DNA from: Tenuifilaceae bacterium CYCD
GTDB taxonomy: Bacteria > Bacteroidota > Bacteroidia > Bacteroidales > Tenuifilaceae
Reading direction: 5' to 3'
DNA length: 64,000 bases
NCBI GenBank assembly: GCA_036322835.1
Contig: AP027304.1
Location: 3,162,001-3,226,000 of the forward strand
Under the pieces are notes generated by a model. That model did not search any database. It was not told the origin of the DNA and worked only from the letters and a program-made list of their open reading frames with translations. Both the position numbers and the translations under genes were made by a program. Below, one piece after another: positions 26,891-35,220 of this stretch; the stretch's first letter is position 1; every line of letters starts with the position of its first letter.

Positions 26891-27167
26891 ATTATTTGTA
26901 TTTTATTTAGAAATTAGAGACCAAATTGTTGAAAAACAAATGTACTAAAATATATTATTCCCTAAATTTGAGAAGGAATCTTTTATTACTATAAGAGATT
27001 TTGTCTCCATAAAGCATATTATTTGGTGGTAAAATAGAAAAATATTTTAATAATTTACTCATACATGTATTTTGTCGCTATTTTTATTGTGCGTTTATAT
27101 AAAAGTTTGCTACAATATGTTAAAATATGGGAATAACCAATAATTTTGACAAAAAATTTAAAGCATT

Positions 27168-28355
27168 ATGGAAAGCATATACCCCAAAATTAAAGAGTTA
27201 TCCGAGAAATATCGCGATTACACAGCGAATAATCTATCGAAATTGGTTAAAATAAAATCAATTAGCACACAAGAAAAGGATGTGCAGTTGGAATTAAAAC
27301 GCCAGATGGAAGAAGCCGGATTCGATGAGGTGAAAATTGATGGACTAGGGAATGTTATTGGTCGTATTGGCAATGGCAAGCGCATTCTTGCTATCGATGG
27401 CCACATGGATACCGTTGATTTTGGTAATATGGCTAACTGGGAATTTAATCCACTTAGCGGTGAAATTAAGGATGGTTTTGTTCATGGCCGTGGTACTGTT
27501 GACCAGGAGGGAGGCCCTGCTGCAGCTGTTACTGCTGGCAAAATTCTTAAGGAATTAGGATTCGATCGTGATTTAACTATATACGTTGTAGGTAGCGTTA
27601 TGGAAGAGGATTGCGATGGTTTGTGCTGGAAGTATATAATTGAGGAGGATAAAATAGTTCCTGATTTTGTGATTAGCACCGAGCCAACAAACCTTAATAT
27701 TTATCGTGGCCACAGAGGTCGTATGGAAATGCATGTTCACTTTAATGGGGTTTCATCGCATGGATCGGCTCCAGAACGTGGTAAAAATGCTATTTATATG
27801 GCATCGAGAGTTGCTCTCGAAATTGAGAAACTGAATGATCGCCTAGCTTACGATGAATTTTTAGGTAAGGGTACTGTTACTATTTCCGAGATTGTAAGCG
27901 GAAGCCCTTCGCTTTGTGCGGTTGCCGACTATGCTCGCATTCACCTCGATCGTCGCTTAACATGGGGCGAAACCAAGGAAAGCGCGGTTAAAGAGGTTGA
28001 AGAGTTAATAAAGGGGATGAATGCTAAGGTTGAGGTGCTTAATTACTCCGAAACTGCCTATACCGGGTTAACCTATGGGATGGAAAAGTACTACCCAACA
28101 TGGAAAATGGAGGAGAGCCATCCTGTTGTAACCTCTGGAGTTAAAGCGTTCGAGGGCTTGTATGCTAAAAAGCCAAAGGTTGATAAATGGACATTCTCAA
28201 CTAATGGTATTATGACTTGTGGAACATATAAAATTCCAACTATCGGTTTCGGTCCAGGCAACGAGGTATTGGCTCATGCTCCAAACGAGAAAGTTCCTGT
28301 GGAGGATTTGGTTATTGCATCGGCATTTTATGCAGCCTACGCGTACACTATGTAA
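27168..28355 (+). CDS. ygeY: YgeY-family M20 hydrolase linked to selenium/purine metabolism
   Basis: 395 aa. An M20 metallohydrolase with H79 and D81 in DGHMDTVD, the bridging Asp in GRGTVDQEGG near residue 116, and the catalytic Glu pair in VMEEDCDG. The dimerisation domain contains GRMEMHVHFNGVSSHGSAPE. Full-length similarity by eye is to YgeY, which is encoded beside YgeW, SsnA, HydA and selenium-dependent molybdenum hydroxylases in many genomes and takes part in uric-acid breakdown in gut anaerobes. It precedes ygeW by 96 nt on the same strand, with a heptad repeat in the gap. The exact substrate is not established from sequence. Confidence 0.95.
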   Translation: MESIYPKIKELSEKYRDYTANNLSKLVKIKSISTQEKDVQLELKRQMEEAGFDEVKIDGLGNVIGRIGNGKRILAIDGHMDTVDFGNMANWEFNPLSGEIKDGFVHGRGTVDQEGGPAAAVTAGKILKELGFDRDLTIYVVGSVMEEDCDGLCWKYIIEEDKIVPDFVISTEPTNLNIYRGHRGRMEMHVHFNGVSSHGSAPERGKNAIYMASRVALEIEKLNDRLAYDEFLGKGTVTISEIVSGSPSLCAVADYARIHLDRRLTWGETKESAVKEVEELIKGMNAKVEVLNYSETAYTGLTYGMEKYYPTWKMEESHPVVTSGVKAFEGLYAKKPKVDKWTFSTNGIMTCGTYKIPTIGFGPGNEVLAHAPNEKVPVEDLVIASAFYAAYAYTM

Positions 28356-28358
28356 TTA

Positions 28359-28442
28359 AGCGTTAAATGTTAAGGTTAAAGAAAACTGTAAATCCAGATT
28401 TTTCTTTTAACTTCAAACTTTTCACTTTTAAACTTTATAACC
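28359..28442. repeat. Heptad tandem array between ygeY and ygeW
   Basis: Degenerate 7-nt units: AGCGTTA, AATGTTA and AGGTTAA on the left, then TAACTTC, AAACTTT, TCACTTT and TAAACTT on the right. The two halves are roughly complementary and can fold as a long AT-rich hairpin. It sits between two genes that are probably co-transcribed, so it may act in mRNA processing rather than termination. Confidence 0.6.
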
Positions 28443-28451
28443 TAAGAATAT

Positions 28452-29639
28452 ATGGACTTATTGAAAAGAATAGAAGCATTAGAGAAAATTGACTCTAAGT
28501 TACATGACAAGGATTTCCTATTAACCTGGGAGAAGAGTGATGCGGATTTAAAGATGGTTCTTGAAATGGCATTTATCCTAAAGGAAATGCGTAAGCAGAA
28601 TATCTCGCCTCGCGTATTCGATACAGGATTGGCTATTTCTAACTTTAGGGATAATTCAACCCGTACACGTTTTTCGTTTGCATCAGCCTCTAACCTTTTA
28701 GGCTTGGCTGTACAGGATTTAGACGAGGAAAAATCGCAAATTTCGCATGGCGAAACCGTTCGCGAAACTGCCAACATGATTTCGTTCCTATCGGATTTTA
28801 TAGGTATTCGTGACGATATGTTCCTTGGCGAGGGTAATAAGTACATGCGTCAGGTTGGCGCTGCCCTTGATGATGGATTTGCTAAAGGCGTGCTTCCGGT
28901 TCGTCCACGTATCGTTAACTTACAGTGCGATCAGGATCATCCAACACAAGCCATGGCCGATTTGGCACACCTTATCAACGAATATGGTTCTGTAGAAGCA
29001 CTTAAGGGAAAGAAAATCGTAATGAGTTGGGCGTACTCGCCAAGTTACGGAAAGCCACTCTCTGTTCCTCAGGGAATTATTGCTTTAATGACTCGTTTTG
29101 GAATGAACGTAGAGCTTGCATACCCCGAAGGCTATGATTTAATTCCAGAGATTGTTGATATTGCCCGTAACAATGCTAAGCAGAGTGGAGGTTCTCTGAA
29201 TGTAAGCCATTCAATGGCCGATGCCATGAAGGATGCCGATATTGTTTATCCTAAGAGCTGGGCTCCCTACCACATTATGCAGCAACGCACTAAACTGCTA
29301 ATGGGCGGTGATAAGGCCGGTTTAAAGGATCTTGAGCAGGTATGCTTGGCCAACAATGCTAAGTATAAAAATTGGGAGTATAACGAGCAAATGCGTAAGT
29401 TAACTAAGAATGCCGATGCTCTTTATATGCATTGTTTACCTGCCGATATTTCTGGGGAATCTTGCGTTCAAGGAGAAGTTAGTGCAGAAACTTTCGAGCG
29501 CTATCGTATTAAAACTTACCTTGAGGCAGGGTACAAACCATATATTATAGCAGCCATGATGCTTACCAGCCGTTTCGAAAATCCTGCTAAACTAATGAAA
29601 TCAATTTATAGCAATAACTCCAAGAGAGTTTTATATTAG
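28452..29639 (+). CDS. ygeW: YgeW-type knotted carbamoyltransferase
   Basis: 395 aa. An aspartate/ornithine-carbamoyltransferase-like enzyme. The carbamoyl-phosphate-binding STRTR motif is at 69-73 (DNSTRTRFSF), followed by DQDHPTQAMADL, the knot-region sequence VMSWAYSPSYGKPLS and the HCLPAD motif near residue 325. YgeW proteins form a distinct carbamoyltransferase group found with ygeY, ssnA and hydantoinase genes; the physiological acceptor is not settled. It ends 22 nt before a strong terminator, so the ygeY-ygeW unit ends here. Confidence 0.95.
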   Translation: MDLLKRIEALEKIDSKLHDKDFLLTWEKSDADLKMVLEMAFILKEMRKQNISPRVFDTGLAISNFRDNSTRTRFSFASASNLLGLAVQDLDEEKSQISHGETVRETANMISFLSDFIGIRDDMFLGEGNKYMRQVGAALDDGFAKGVLPVRPRIVNLQCDQDHPTQAMADLAHLINEYGSVEALKGKKIVMSWAYSPSYGKPLSVPQGIIALMTRFGMNVELAYPEGYDLIPEIVDIARNNAKQSGGSLNVSHSMADAMKDADIVYPKSWAPYHIMQQRTKLLMGGDKAGLKDLEQVCLANNAKYKNWEYNEQMRKLTKNADALYMHCLPADISGESCVQGEVSAETFERYRIKTYLEAGYKPYIIAAMMLTSRFENPAKLMKSIYSNNSKRVLY

Positions 29640-29661
29640 TCGGGCTATAGGTATGAAAAAA

Positions 29662-29692
29662 CCCTCAAGATAACTTGAGGGCTTTTATTTTT
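29662..29692 (+). terminator. Rho-independent terminator after ygeW
   Basis: Perfect 8-bp stem CCCTCAAG/CTTGAGGG (29662-29669 with 29674-29681), 4-nt loop, followed by CTTTTATTTTT. It closes the ygeY-ygeW transcript; it also faces the end of the converging minus-strand gene. Confidence 0.9.
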
Positions 29693-29706
29693 AATTTGTC
29701 TACATA

Positions 29707-30216
29707 TCAGAAAATATATGTAATTCCAAATTTTCCTCCACCAAGATTTCCGAATGGATCGGCCGATAGTTCCAAATTAATTCCAAAGTTGTCTTTAAAG
29801 AAGTAGCGACCCCCAACATGAGCATCAAGACCTAATCCGGATGTTCCTGAACCAGGATAATGAGCGGGTGAACTCCAAATGTAAAAACCTAGATTTAAAC
29901 CGGCATAAACATCAAAATTACTTGGAATCTTAAGCAATGAGTTAAAATGATAGTTTCCATTTCCATAGAATCCAAAAATTTTACTCGTATAATCAGTTCC
30001 AGCCCAAGATTCGTGATAGTAGCGAAATGATCCTTCAAAGCCCACTGTAATGTCTTTAAACACTCCAAAATCCATTCCAGCATAAATAGGAATTCCCCAT
30101 CCTGATAAACCGACACCAGCATTTAGTTGTTTTTCACCTTTTGATAAGGGTGCTTGAGCAAACGTTGATGAGATGGATAAAAATGCTAATGCAATTACTA
30201 CTATAATTTTCTTCAT
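29707..30216 (-). CDS. Small exported beta-barrel-like protein
   Basis: 169 aa with a signal peptide (MKKIIVVIALAFLSISSTFA). The mature part is a run of amphipathic strands rich in Gly and aromatics (NAGVGLSGWGIPIYAGMDFG, DVYAGLNLGFYIW, NLGGGKFGITYIF) ending with an aromatic residue. This is the pattern of small outer-membrane barrels of OmpA-barrel/OprF size. No motif tells its role. It stands between the ygeW terminator and the dihydropyrimidinase gene; a link to purine use is not shown. Confidence 0.75.
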   Translation of the reverse strand: MKKIIVVIALAFLSISSTFAQAPLSKGEKQLNAGVGLSGWGIPIYAGMDFGVFKDITVGFEGSFRYYHESWAGTDYTSKIFGFYGNGNYHFNSLLKIPSNFDVYAGLNLGFYIWSSPAHYPGSGTSGLGLDAHVGGRYFFKDNFGINLELSADPFGNLGGGKFGITYIF

Positions 30217-30280
30217 AATGATTTTAATTATGTTAAACGTTGCAATATTACAAAATTTGTTCCCTTTTGTTCAAATAAAA

Positions 30281-31717
30281 CTATACTCTACCGCAATTAT
30301 TGGCCGAAATATCGTTATTTGTTGATTTCTTATAGTACTGGTTTGTATTCTTCAAAGCATTTCTCTTTAATAACTTACCAAAAGGAATATTATTATTGAG
30401 CACTGCATTTTTTATGGCAATATTACCATTTGCAATAACCCACTTTGCTTCACCCTTGGTTGTAGTTCCTTCAAATATGTTCATATCGGCCAAGGAGTGA
30501 TGTGTTTTTGTAGATATTGTTGATTCTGCATTGGGATTCCAAACCACTATATCGGCATCGGAGCCAATGGCAATCTCGCCTTTCTGAGGATATAGCCCAA
30601 ATATTTTAGATGGCTGAGTAGCAAATAAATCTACCATTTTATTCATGCTAAATTTGCCATATAAAACACCGTAAGTGTAAAGTAACGCTAATCTGTGTTC
30701 AATACCTCCCGCACCGTTGGGTGATTTTCTGAAGTCATTTCTTCCTACGGCCTTTTGCGCGAATGAAAATGGACAGTGATCGGTTCCAATAGTTTGAATT
30801 ACATTATTGTCTATGCCTTCCCATAGCTGAGCAATATCTTTCTTGGATCTTAGCGGAGGGCTTAATACGAACTTTGCAGTTTGTTCAAAATCACCATAGT
30901 AATTGGATTCGTCGAGTAAAAGGTAATGAGGGCAAGTTTCAGCATAAACTGTTTGACCACTACGTTGCGCCTGCTGAATATGCTTTAACGATTCGCCTGC
31001 CGAAACATGTACAATATATAGTGGACAATTTGCTTGATCGGCTAAACTTATGGCTCTTTTCACTGCACTTACCTCAAGTTTGGAGGGTCGCGATAGCATG
31101 TGGTATTGCGGTGATGTTAAGTTCTGGTTAACGTAAAAATCGCGGAATGAATTTACCTCATCACCCAATTCGCAATGTGCAGTAACTAAGCCACCATTCT
31201 CCGAGGCAACCTTCATAACCCTATAAATAGCATCATCGGCAAGACCAACGGTTTCCTTGTAGGCCATATATATTTTGAAGGAAGAAAAGCCATTCTCGAT
31301 GCACTGTAGTATTTCCTTTTCCGATGTATCGTGCCAATCTACGGGGCTAACATGAAACGAATAATCAATAAAACTATTTTTGGCTTCATCTATCCTTTGA
31401 AGTAAAGCATCGTATATGGATTGTCTTCTGGTTGGTGTAACAAAATCAATAAGCGTAGTTGTGCCGCCATAAAGAGCAGAAATGCTGCCGCTTTTAAAAT
31501 CATCAGAGGTATATCCTGCAGGAGTTGGAAGGTACAAATGAACATGAGGATCCACTCCGCCAGGCATAACAAACATGCCATCAGCATCAATTACATCATC
31601 TGCATTATCCTGAATGCCAGAACCAATTTGAGCAATTTTACCACTATCGATTAGTATATCGGCTTTAATTGTTTGGGCCGATGTTACTATGGTTCCGTTT
31701 TTAATTAGAATACTCAT
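30281..31717 (-). CDS. hydA: Dihydropyrimidinase/hydantoinase (cyclic amidohydrolase)
   Basis: 478 aa. Amidohydrolase-fold D-hydantoinase/dihydropyrimidinase. Metal ligands H58 and H60 lie in GVDPHVHLY, the lysine to be carbamylated is K148 in SSFKIYMAYKET, and further ligands are in TAHCELG and IVHVSAGES, with the catalytic Asp in IGTDHCPFS. These enzymes open cyclic diamides such as dihydrouracil, hydantoin or ring products of purine catabolism. With ygeW, ygeY and ssnA nearby a purine-derived substrate is likely. Its start is 10 nt after the stop of the YgjV-like gene, so the two share a transcript. The C-terminal 20 residues are Asn/Lys-rich and longer than usual. Confidence 0.93.
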   Translation of the reverse strand: MSILIKNGTIVTSAQTIKADILIDSGKIAQIGSGIQDNADDVIDADGMFVMPGGVDPHVHLYLPTPAGYTSDDFKSGSISALYGGTTTLIDFVTPTRRQSIYDALLQRIDEAKNSFIDYSFHVSPVDWHDTSEKEILQCIENGFSSFKIYMAYKETVGLADDAIYRVMKVASENGGLVTAHCELGDEVNSFRDFYVNQNLTSPQYHMLSRPSKLEVSAVKRAISLADQANCPLYIVHVSAGESLKHIQQAQRSGQTVYAETCPHYLLLDESNYYGDFEQTAKFVLSPPLRSKKDIAQLWEGIDNNVIQTIGTDHCPFSFAQKAVGRNDFRKSPNGAGGIEHRLALLYTYGVLYGKFSMNKMVDLFATQPSKIFGLYPQKGEIAIGSDADIVVWNPNAESTISTKTHHSLADMNIFEGTTTKGEAKWVIANGNIAIKNAVLNNNIPFGKLLKRNALKNTNQYYKKSTNNDISANNCGRV

Positions 31718-31727
31718 TTCGAGATAT

Positions 31728-32354
31728 TTAATGCTCCAATATTTTGATATATTTACCGTTGGGCAACTCTGTAAATCCTAATTTCACCAAATATGCATCG
31801 TATTTTTTGCTAGCACCTGTTGCTACTATTTTGGTGTACCCATTCTCGGCAAACTTTTTACTTAACCAATAGTAAACGAATTTACCATTCTTAAAATCGC
31901 GATATTCCGGTAGTACATAATCAATTTCAACCTCAAGGCTTTTTGAATCGGTTGTACGAGCCACAAATAAGCCGGCTACGGCCATATTTCTAAGTACTAA
32001 ATAGGTTGTGGTCTCAGAATCTGGTTTGTATTCAAATCCTGGGAAAAATTTCTGCAAATCATTATGATGAAACTCAATAAATCTTAATAAATATCTGTTA
32101 TCGGGTCGTACCCACAGGACTTCAAAAACATCTTTTTTCGAGTATATAAGAAATAGGTAGTAGGCATCAACCGCTACAATGATTCCATTAAGAATTCCTA
32201 CTGGTATAGAGTTGATTAGAAACCCATAAATTGAAAAAAGTAATGCACCTACTAAGTTTACCCATCTGAATTTAACAATTGAACTTATTGCCATTGAAAT
32301 TGCAATAATTACAGAGGCCGAATAGCCTATCCATTCAAGTACTTGCTGACTCAT
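31728..32354 (-). CDS. YgjV-like membrane protein with a GNAT-like C-terminal domain
   Basis: 208 aa. Three to four membrane helices in residues 8-75 (IGYSASVIIAISMAISSIV, WVNLVGALLFSIYGFLI, ILNGIIVAVDAYYLFLI) match the YgjV inner-membrane family. Residues 80-208 form a soluble part with VAGLFVARTTDS, VEIDYVLPEYRD and FAENGYTKIVATG...YLVKLGF, which resembles an acetyltransferase fold though the acetyl-CoA loop is not canonical. It is 10 nt upstream of hydA. A role in uptake or modification of a metabolite used by HydA is possible but unproven. Confidence 0.75.
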   Translation of the reverse strand: MSQQVLEWIGYSASVIIAISMAISSIVKFRWVNLVGALLFSIYGFLINSIPVGILNGIIVAVDAYYLFLIYSKKDVFEVLWVRPDNRYLLRFIEFHHNDLQKFFPGFEYKPDSETTTYLVLRNMAVAGLFVARTTDSKSLEVEIDYVLPEYRDFKNGKFVYYWLSKKFAENGYTKIVATGASKKYDAYLVKLGFTELPNGKYIKILEH

Positions 32355-32464
32355 ATTTTCTCACATTTTTTTATTCAATGCAAAGGTACTTATTTAGTTG
32401 ATTGGTGATAGGGTGTTGTTGATTGAAAAAATGTAAAAACTGTTAAGAATGTTCAGGTTTCACA

Positions 32465-32515
32465 AAAATAAAAACTCTTCTAAATGATGCGAGAAACATC
32501 TATTCAGAAGAGTTT
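32465..32515 (-). terminator. Terminator after the CoA-disulfide-reductase-like gene
   Basis: Perfect 10-bp stem AAACTCTTCT/AGAAGAGTTT (32472-32481 with 32506-32515), with a small inner GATG/CATC stem. On the minus strand it is followed by TTATTTTTGTG. It starts 24 nt past the stop of the gene ending at 32539. Confidence 0.8.
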
Positions 32516-32538
32516 AAATGTGACTCGTTATTTATTGA

Positions 32539-35013
32539 TTAAGCAAACAGATTCAGGTTTGCGCTTTCGGTACGCTCAAGGTATGTGGCAACACCTCCAA
32601 CCTGAACGCCATCAATCAATTCCTCAGCTTTTACACCCATAACATCCATCGACATTTGGCATGCAACCAGTTCAACACCATTGTCAATAGCTGTTTGTAT
32701 CATACTTTCAAGAGAGTCAACATTTCTGTTTTTTAATACTTTTCGCATCATTTTACTGCCAATGCCGCCCATGTTCATTTTCGATAATCCTAACTTTTGG
32801 CTCGATGCCGGCAGCATCATGTTAAATAATTTACCCCAGATGTCTTTCCTGACACTAGGCTTTTGCAATCTTTTAATTACATTTAATCCCCAGAAGGTGA
32901 AAAATATAGTCACCTTTTTCCCCGAAGCTATGGCTCCATTAGCAATAACAAATGTTGCGAGTGCCTTATCCAAATCATCGCTGAAACATATCAATGTTGC
33001 ATTGTTTCCTTTTAGAGTTGGCGTTTGAACTGCTGCTTGTTGACCTTTGCGTATTACAGCTGTAATCTCTGCTCCATTCTGGTTTAGTTCTACCAATTCG
33101 TTTCCGGTAACATTTGCCCAGGCTTTAACATCCTTGTAAAATCCTGCATCGGTTGCGGTAATACGTATTGCATCGCCCGAGGATATTTGGTCGATTGTCT
33201 GCTTAAGTTTCAGTACAGGACCTGGACATTGTAGTCCACAGGCATTTACAGCCTTTATTTTACCTTCGTCTATTGGTTTTACGGTTGGCTTGTTCTTATT
33301 GCCCTGATAAATGTGATCGTCATTACCGATATAATCGTTGGCGAAAATATCCTCATTACTTTGTTTCTGAATTGCTGTTTCATAGGTTTTTAGTCCTCCT
33401 GAAAGATTGTAAACTTCACTAAATCCATTTTGCATCAAAATTCGGCAGGCAACGTGTGCTCTTAATCCAACACCGCAAAAAGCCACAATCTTTTTATCTC
33501 TAGGTATTTCATCTAGGTGAAGTCTTAACTCATCTAAAGGAATATTAACCGATTTTTCGATAGATCCTAACTGATATTCATCTCTTGTACGAATATCTAT
33601 TATGTACAGGTCATTTGCAGCATAGTTAGCCAACGTTCTCCATGAAATTGGTTTAGTAATTCCTTCAAGAATATTCTCAGCAACCATACCTGCTATATTT
33701 ACTGGATCTTTAGCAGAAGAGTAGGGCGGGGCATAGGCATGCTCAATTTCTCCCAAATCGTATACAGTGGCTCCTTTACGAATTGCTTCGGCAAAAAGAT
33801 CTATTCGTTTGTCAACACCATCAAATCCTACTATCTGAGCACCTAATAGCCGTCCATTATCTGGTGAAAATGATATTTTGATTGACATAGGCAGCGCTCC
33901 AGGATAATAACCTGCATGCGAAGAAGAGTGTGTAATTGAGTTGATATGAGGTATATCTAATTTTTTAAGAAGTTTACCAGAAACGCCTGTTGATGCTACT
34001 GTTATGTCGAATACTTTGGCTATTGCAGTATTTATGGCTCCGTTATATTTCTTCTTGTTGTTGAATACTAGATTATCGGCCAGAATTCGTCCCTGCTTAT
34101 TGGCAGGACCTGCCAAGTAGGTTATCATTCGGGTGCCCGTTATCGGATTTGGAAATTCAATGGCATCGCCAAGAGCATATATGTTGTTATCAGAAGTTTG
34201 TAGGAACTCATTTACTACAATACCGCCAGTTTCGCCTATTTGCAAACCAGCCTCTTTGGCTAAATGACTATCGGGTTTCACCCCAATTGAAAGTACAACA
34301 AGATCGGTTTCTATTGTTTTGGAAGAACTTAAGTTAACGGCTATTCTCCCATTCGATTTGGCAAATGAAGCAACGGCGGATTTTAAGTAAAACTCGACGT
34401 TTTTTGTTTTTAGATGCTGGTGAACCAAGGCGGCCATAGAGTAATCCAATGGAGTCATCACCTGTTCGGCCATTTCAATAATGGTAACATTAACACCACA
34501 TTGATTAAGATTTTCGGCCATTTCGAGACCAATGAATCCAGCACCGACTACTACAGCATGGCGAGGATGGTTCTCATCTACAAATTTCTTAATTCTGTCG
34601 GTATCAGGAACGCTTCGAAGTGTAAATATTCCTTCCTGGTTAATGCCCGGAAGTGGTGGTCTTACAGGTTCTGCGCCAGGAGAAAGAATCAATTTATCAT
34701 ATGTTTCATCATAGGTTTCTCCTGTACGTAGATTTTTAACCGTTATCTTCTTTTCAGACTTATTAATCGATATAACCTCATTGAGGTTTCTAACCTCTAG
34801 ATTAAATCGTTTCCCAAACGATTCGGGTGTTTGTACAAATAGGTTTTCTCTTTCTGTAATGGTGCCTCCAATGTAATAGGGCAAACCACAATTGGCGTAT
34901 GAAATATACTCACCTCTTTCAAAAAGTATTATTTCGCATGCTTCATCCAAACGTCTAAGTCGGGCAGCTGTTGTTGCACCTCCTGCAACTCCTCCAACAA
35001 TTAAATATTTCAT
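32539..35013 (-). CDS. CoA-disulfide-reductase-like flavoprotein fused to rhodanese, TusA and DsrE domains
   Basis: 824 aa. Residues 1-450 are a pyridine-nucleotide-disulfide oxidoreductase of CoA-disulfide-reductase type: FAD motif GGVAGGATTA at 7-16, single redox Cys C42 in SYANCGLPYYIGG, and NAD motif VVGAGFIGLEMAE. A rhodanese domain follows (about 460-555, Cys in VAFCGVGLRAH). Next is a TusA/SirA domain (about 588-660, NACGLQCPGPVLKLKQ) and a DsrE-like domain (about 665-824, VACQMSMDVMGV). Together they can reduce polysulfide or persulfide and pass sulfur between thiols. Next to a Mo-hydroxylase cluster it could supply sulfur or selenium for cofactor or redox use (inference). It has its own terminator. 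Confidence 0.93.
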   Translation of the reverse strand: MKYLIVGGVAGGATTAARLRRLDEACEIILFERGEYISYANCGLPYYIGGTITERENLFVQTPESFGKRFNLEVRNLNEVISINKSEKKITVKNLRTGETYDETYDKLILSPGAEPVRPPLPGINQEGIFTLRSVPDTDRIKKFVDENHPRHAVVVGAGFIGLEMAENLNQCGVNVTIIEMAEQVMTPLDYSMAALVHQHLKTKNVEFYLKSAVASFAKSNGRIAVNLSSSKTIETDLVVLSIGVKPDSHLAKEAGLQIGETGGIVVNEFLQTSDNNIYALGDAIEFPNPITGTRMITYLAGPANKQGRILADNLVFNNKKKYNGAINTAIAKVFDITVASTGVSGKLLKKLDIPHINSITHSSSHAGYYPGALPMSIKISFSPDNGRLLGAQIVGFDGVDKRIDLFAEAIRKGATVYDLGEIEHAYAPPYSSAKDPVNIAGMVAENILEGITKPISWRTLANYAANDLYIIDIRTRDEYQLGSIEKSVNIPLDELRLHLDEIPRDKKIVAFCGVGLRAHVACRILMQNGFSEVYNLSGGLKTYETAIQKQSNEDIFANDYIGNDDHIYQGNKNKPTVKPIDEGKIKAVNACGLQCPGPVLKLKQTIDQISSGDAIRITATDAGFYKDVKAWANVTGNELVELNQNGAEITAVIRKGQQAAVQTPTLKGNNATLICFSDDLDKALATFVIANGAIASGKKVTIFFTFWGLNVIKRLQKPSVRKDIWGKLFNMMLPASSQKLGLSKMNMGGIGSKMMRKVLKNRNVDSLESMIQTAIDNGVELVACQMSMDVMGVKAEELIDGVQVGGVATYLERTESANLNLFA

Positions 35014-35164
35014 TGTTTTAGTGTTTATGTTATTTGTTAATTAGTTAACAATGCTCATTTGAAAATGTTTGCTTGTGTTATATAAATATGTGCAAATATA
35101 TATATGTAGTTTTGATTTATATATGTTGTTTGTCAGTGTTTTTTATGTTATTTAATATATTTAA

Positions 35165-35194
35165 TAAAAAAAGCCAGACTAAAAAAGTCTGGCT
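35165..35194 (-). terminator. Rho-independent terminator after ssnA
   Basis: Perfect 9-bp stem AGCCAGACT/AGTCTGGCT (35172-35180 with 35186-35194), 5-nt loop. On the minus strand a run of seven T follows. It lies 27 nt after the ssnA stop codon. Confidence 0.9.
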
Positions 35195-35220
35195 CATCCA
35201 ATGTATGTTGTAATATAAGT

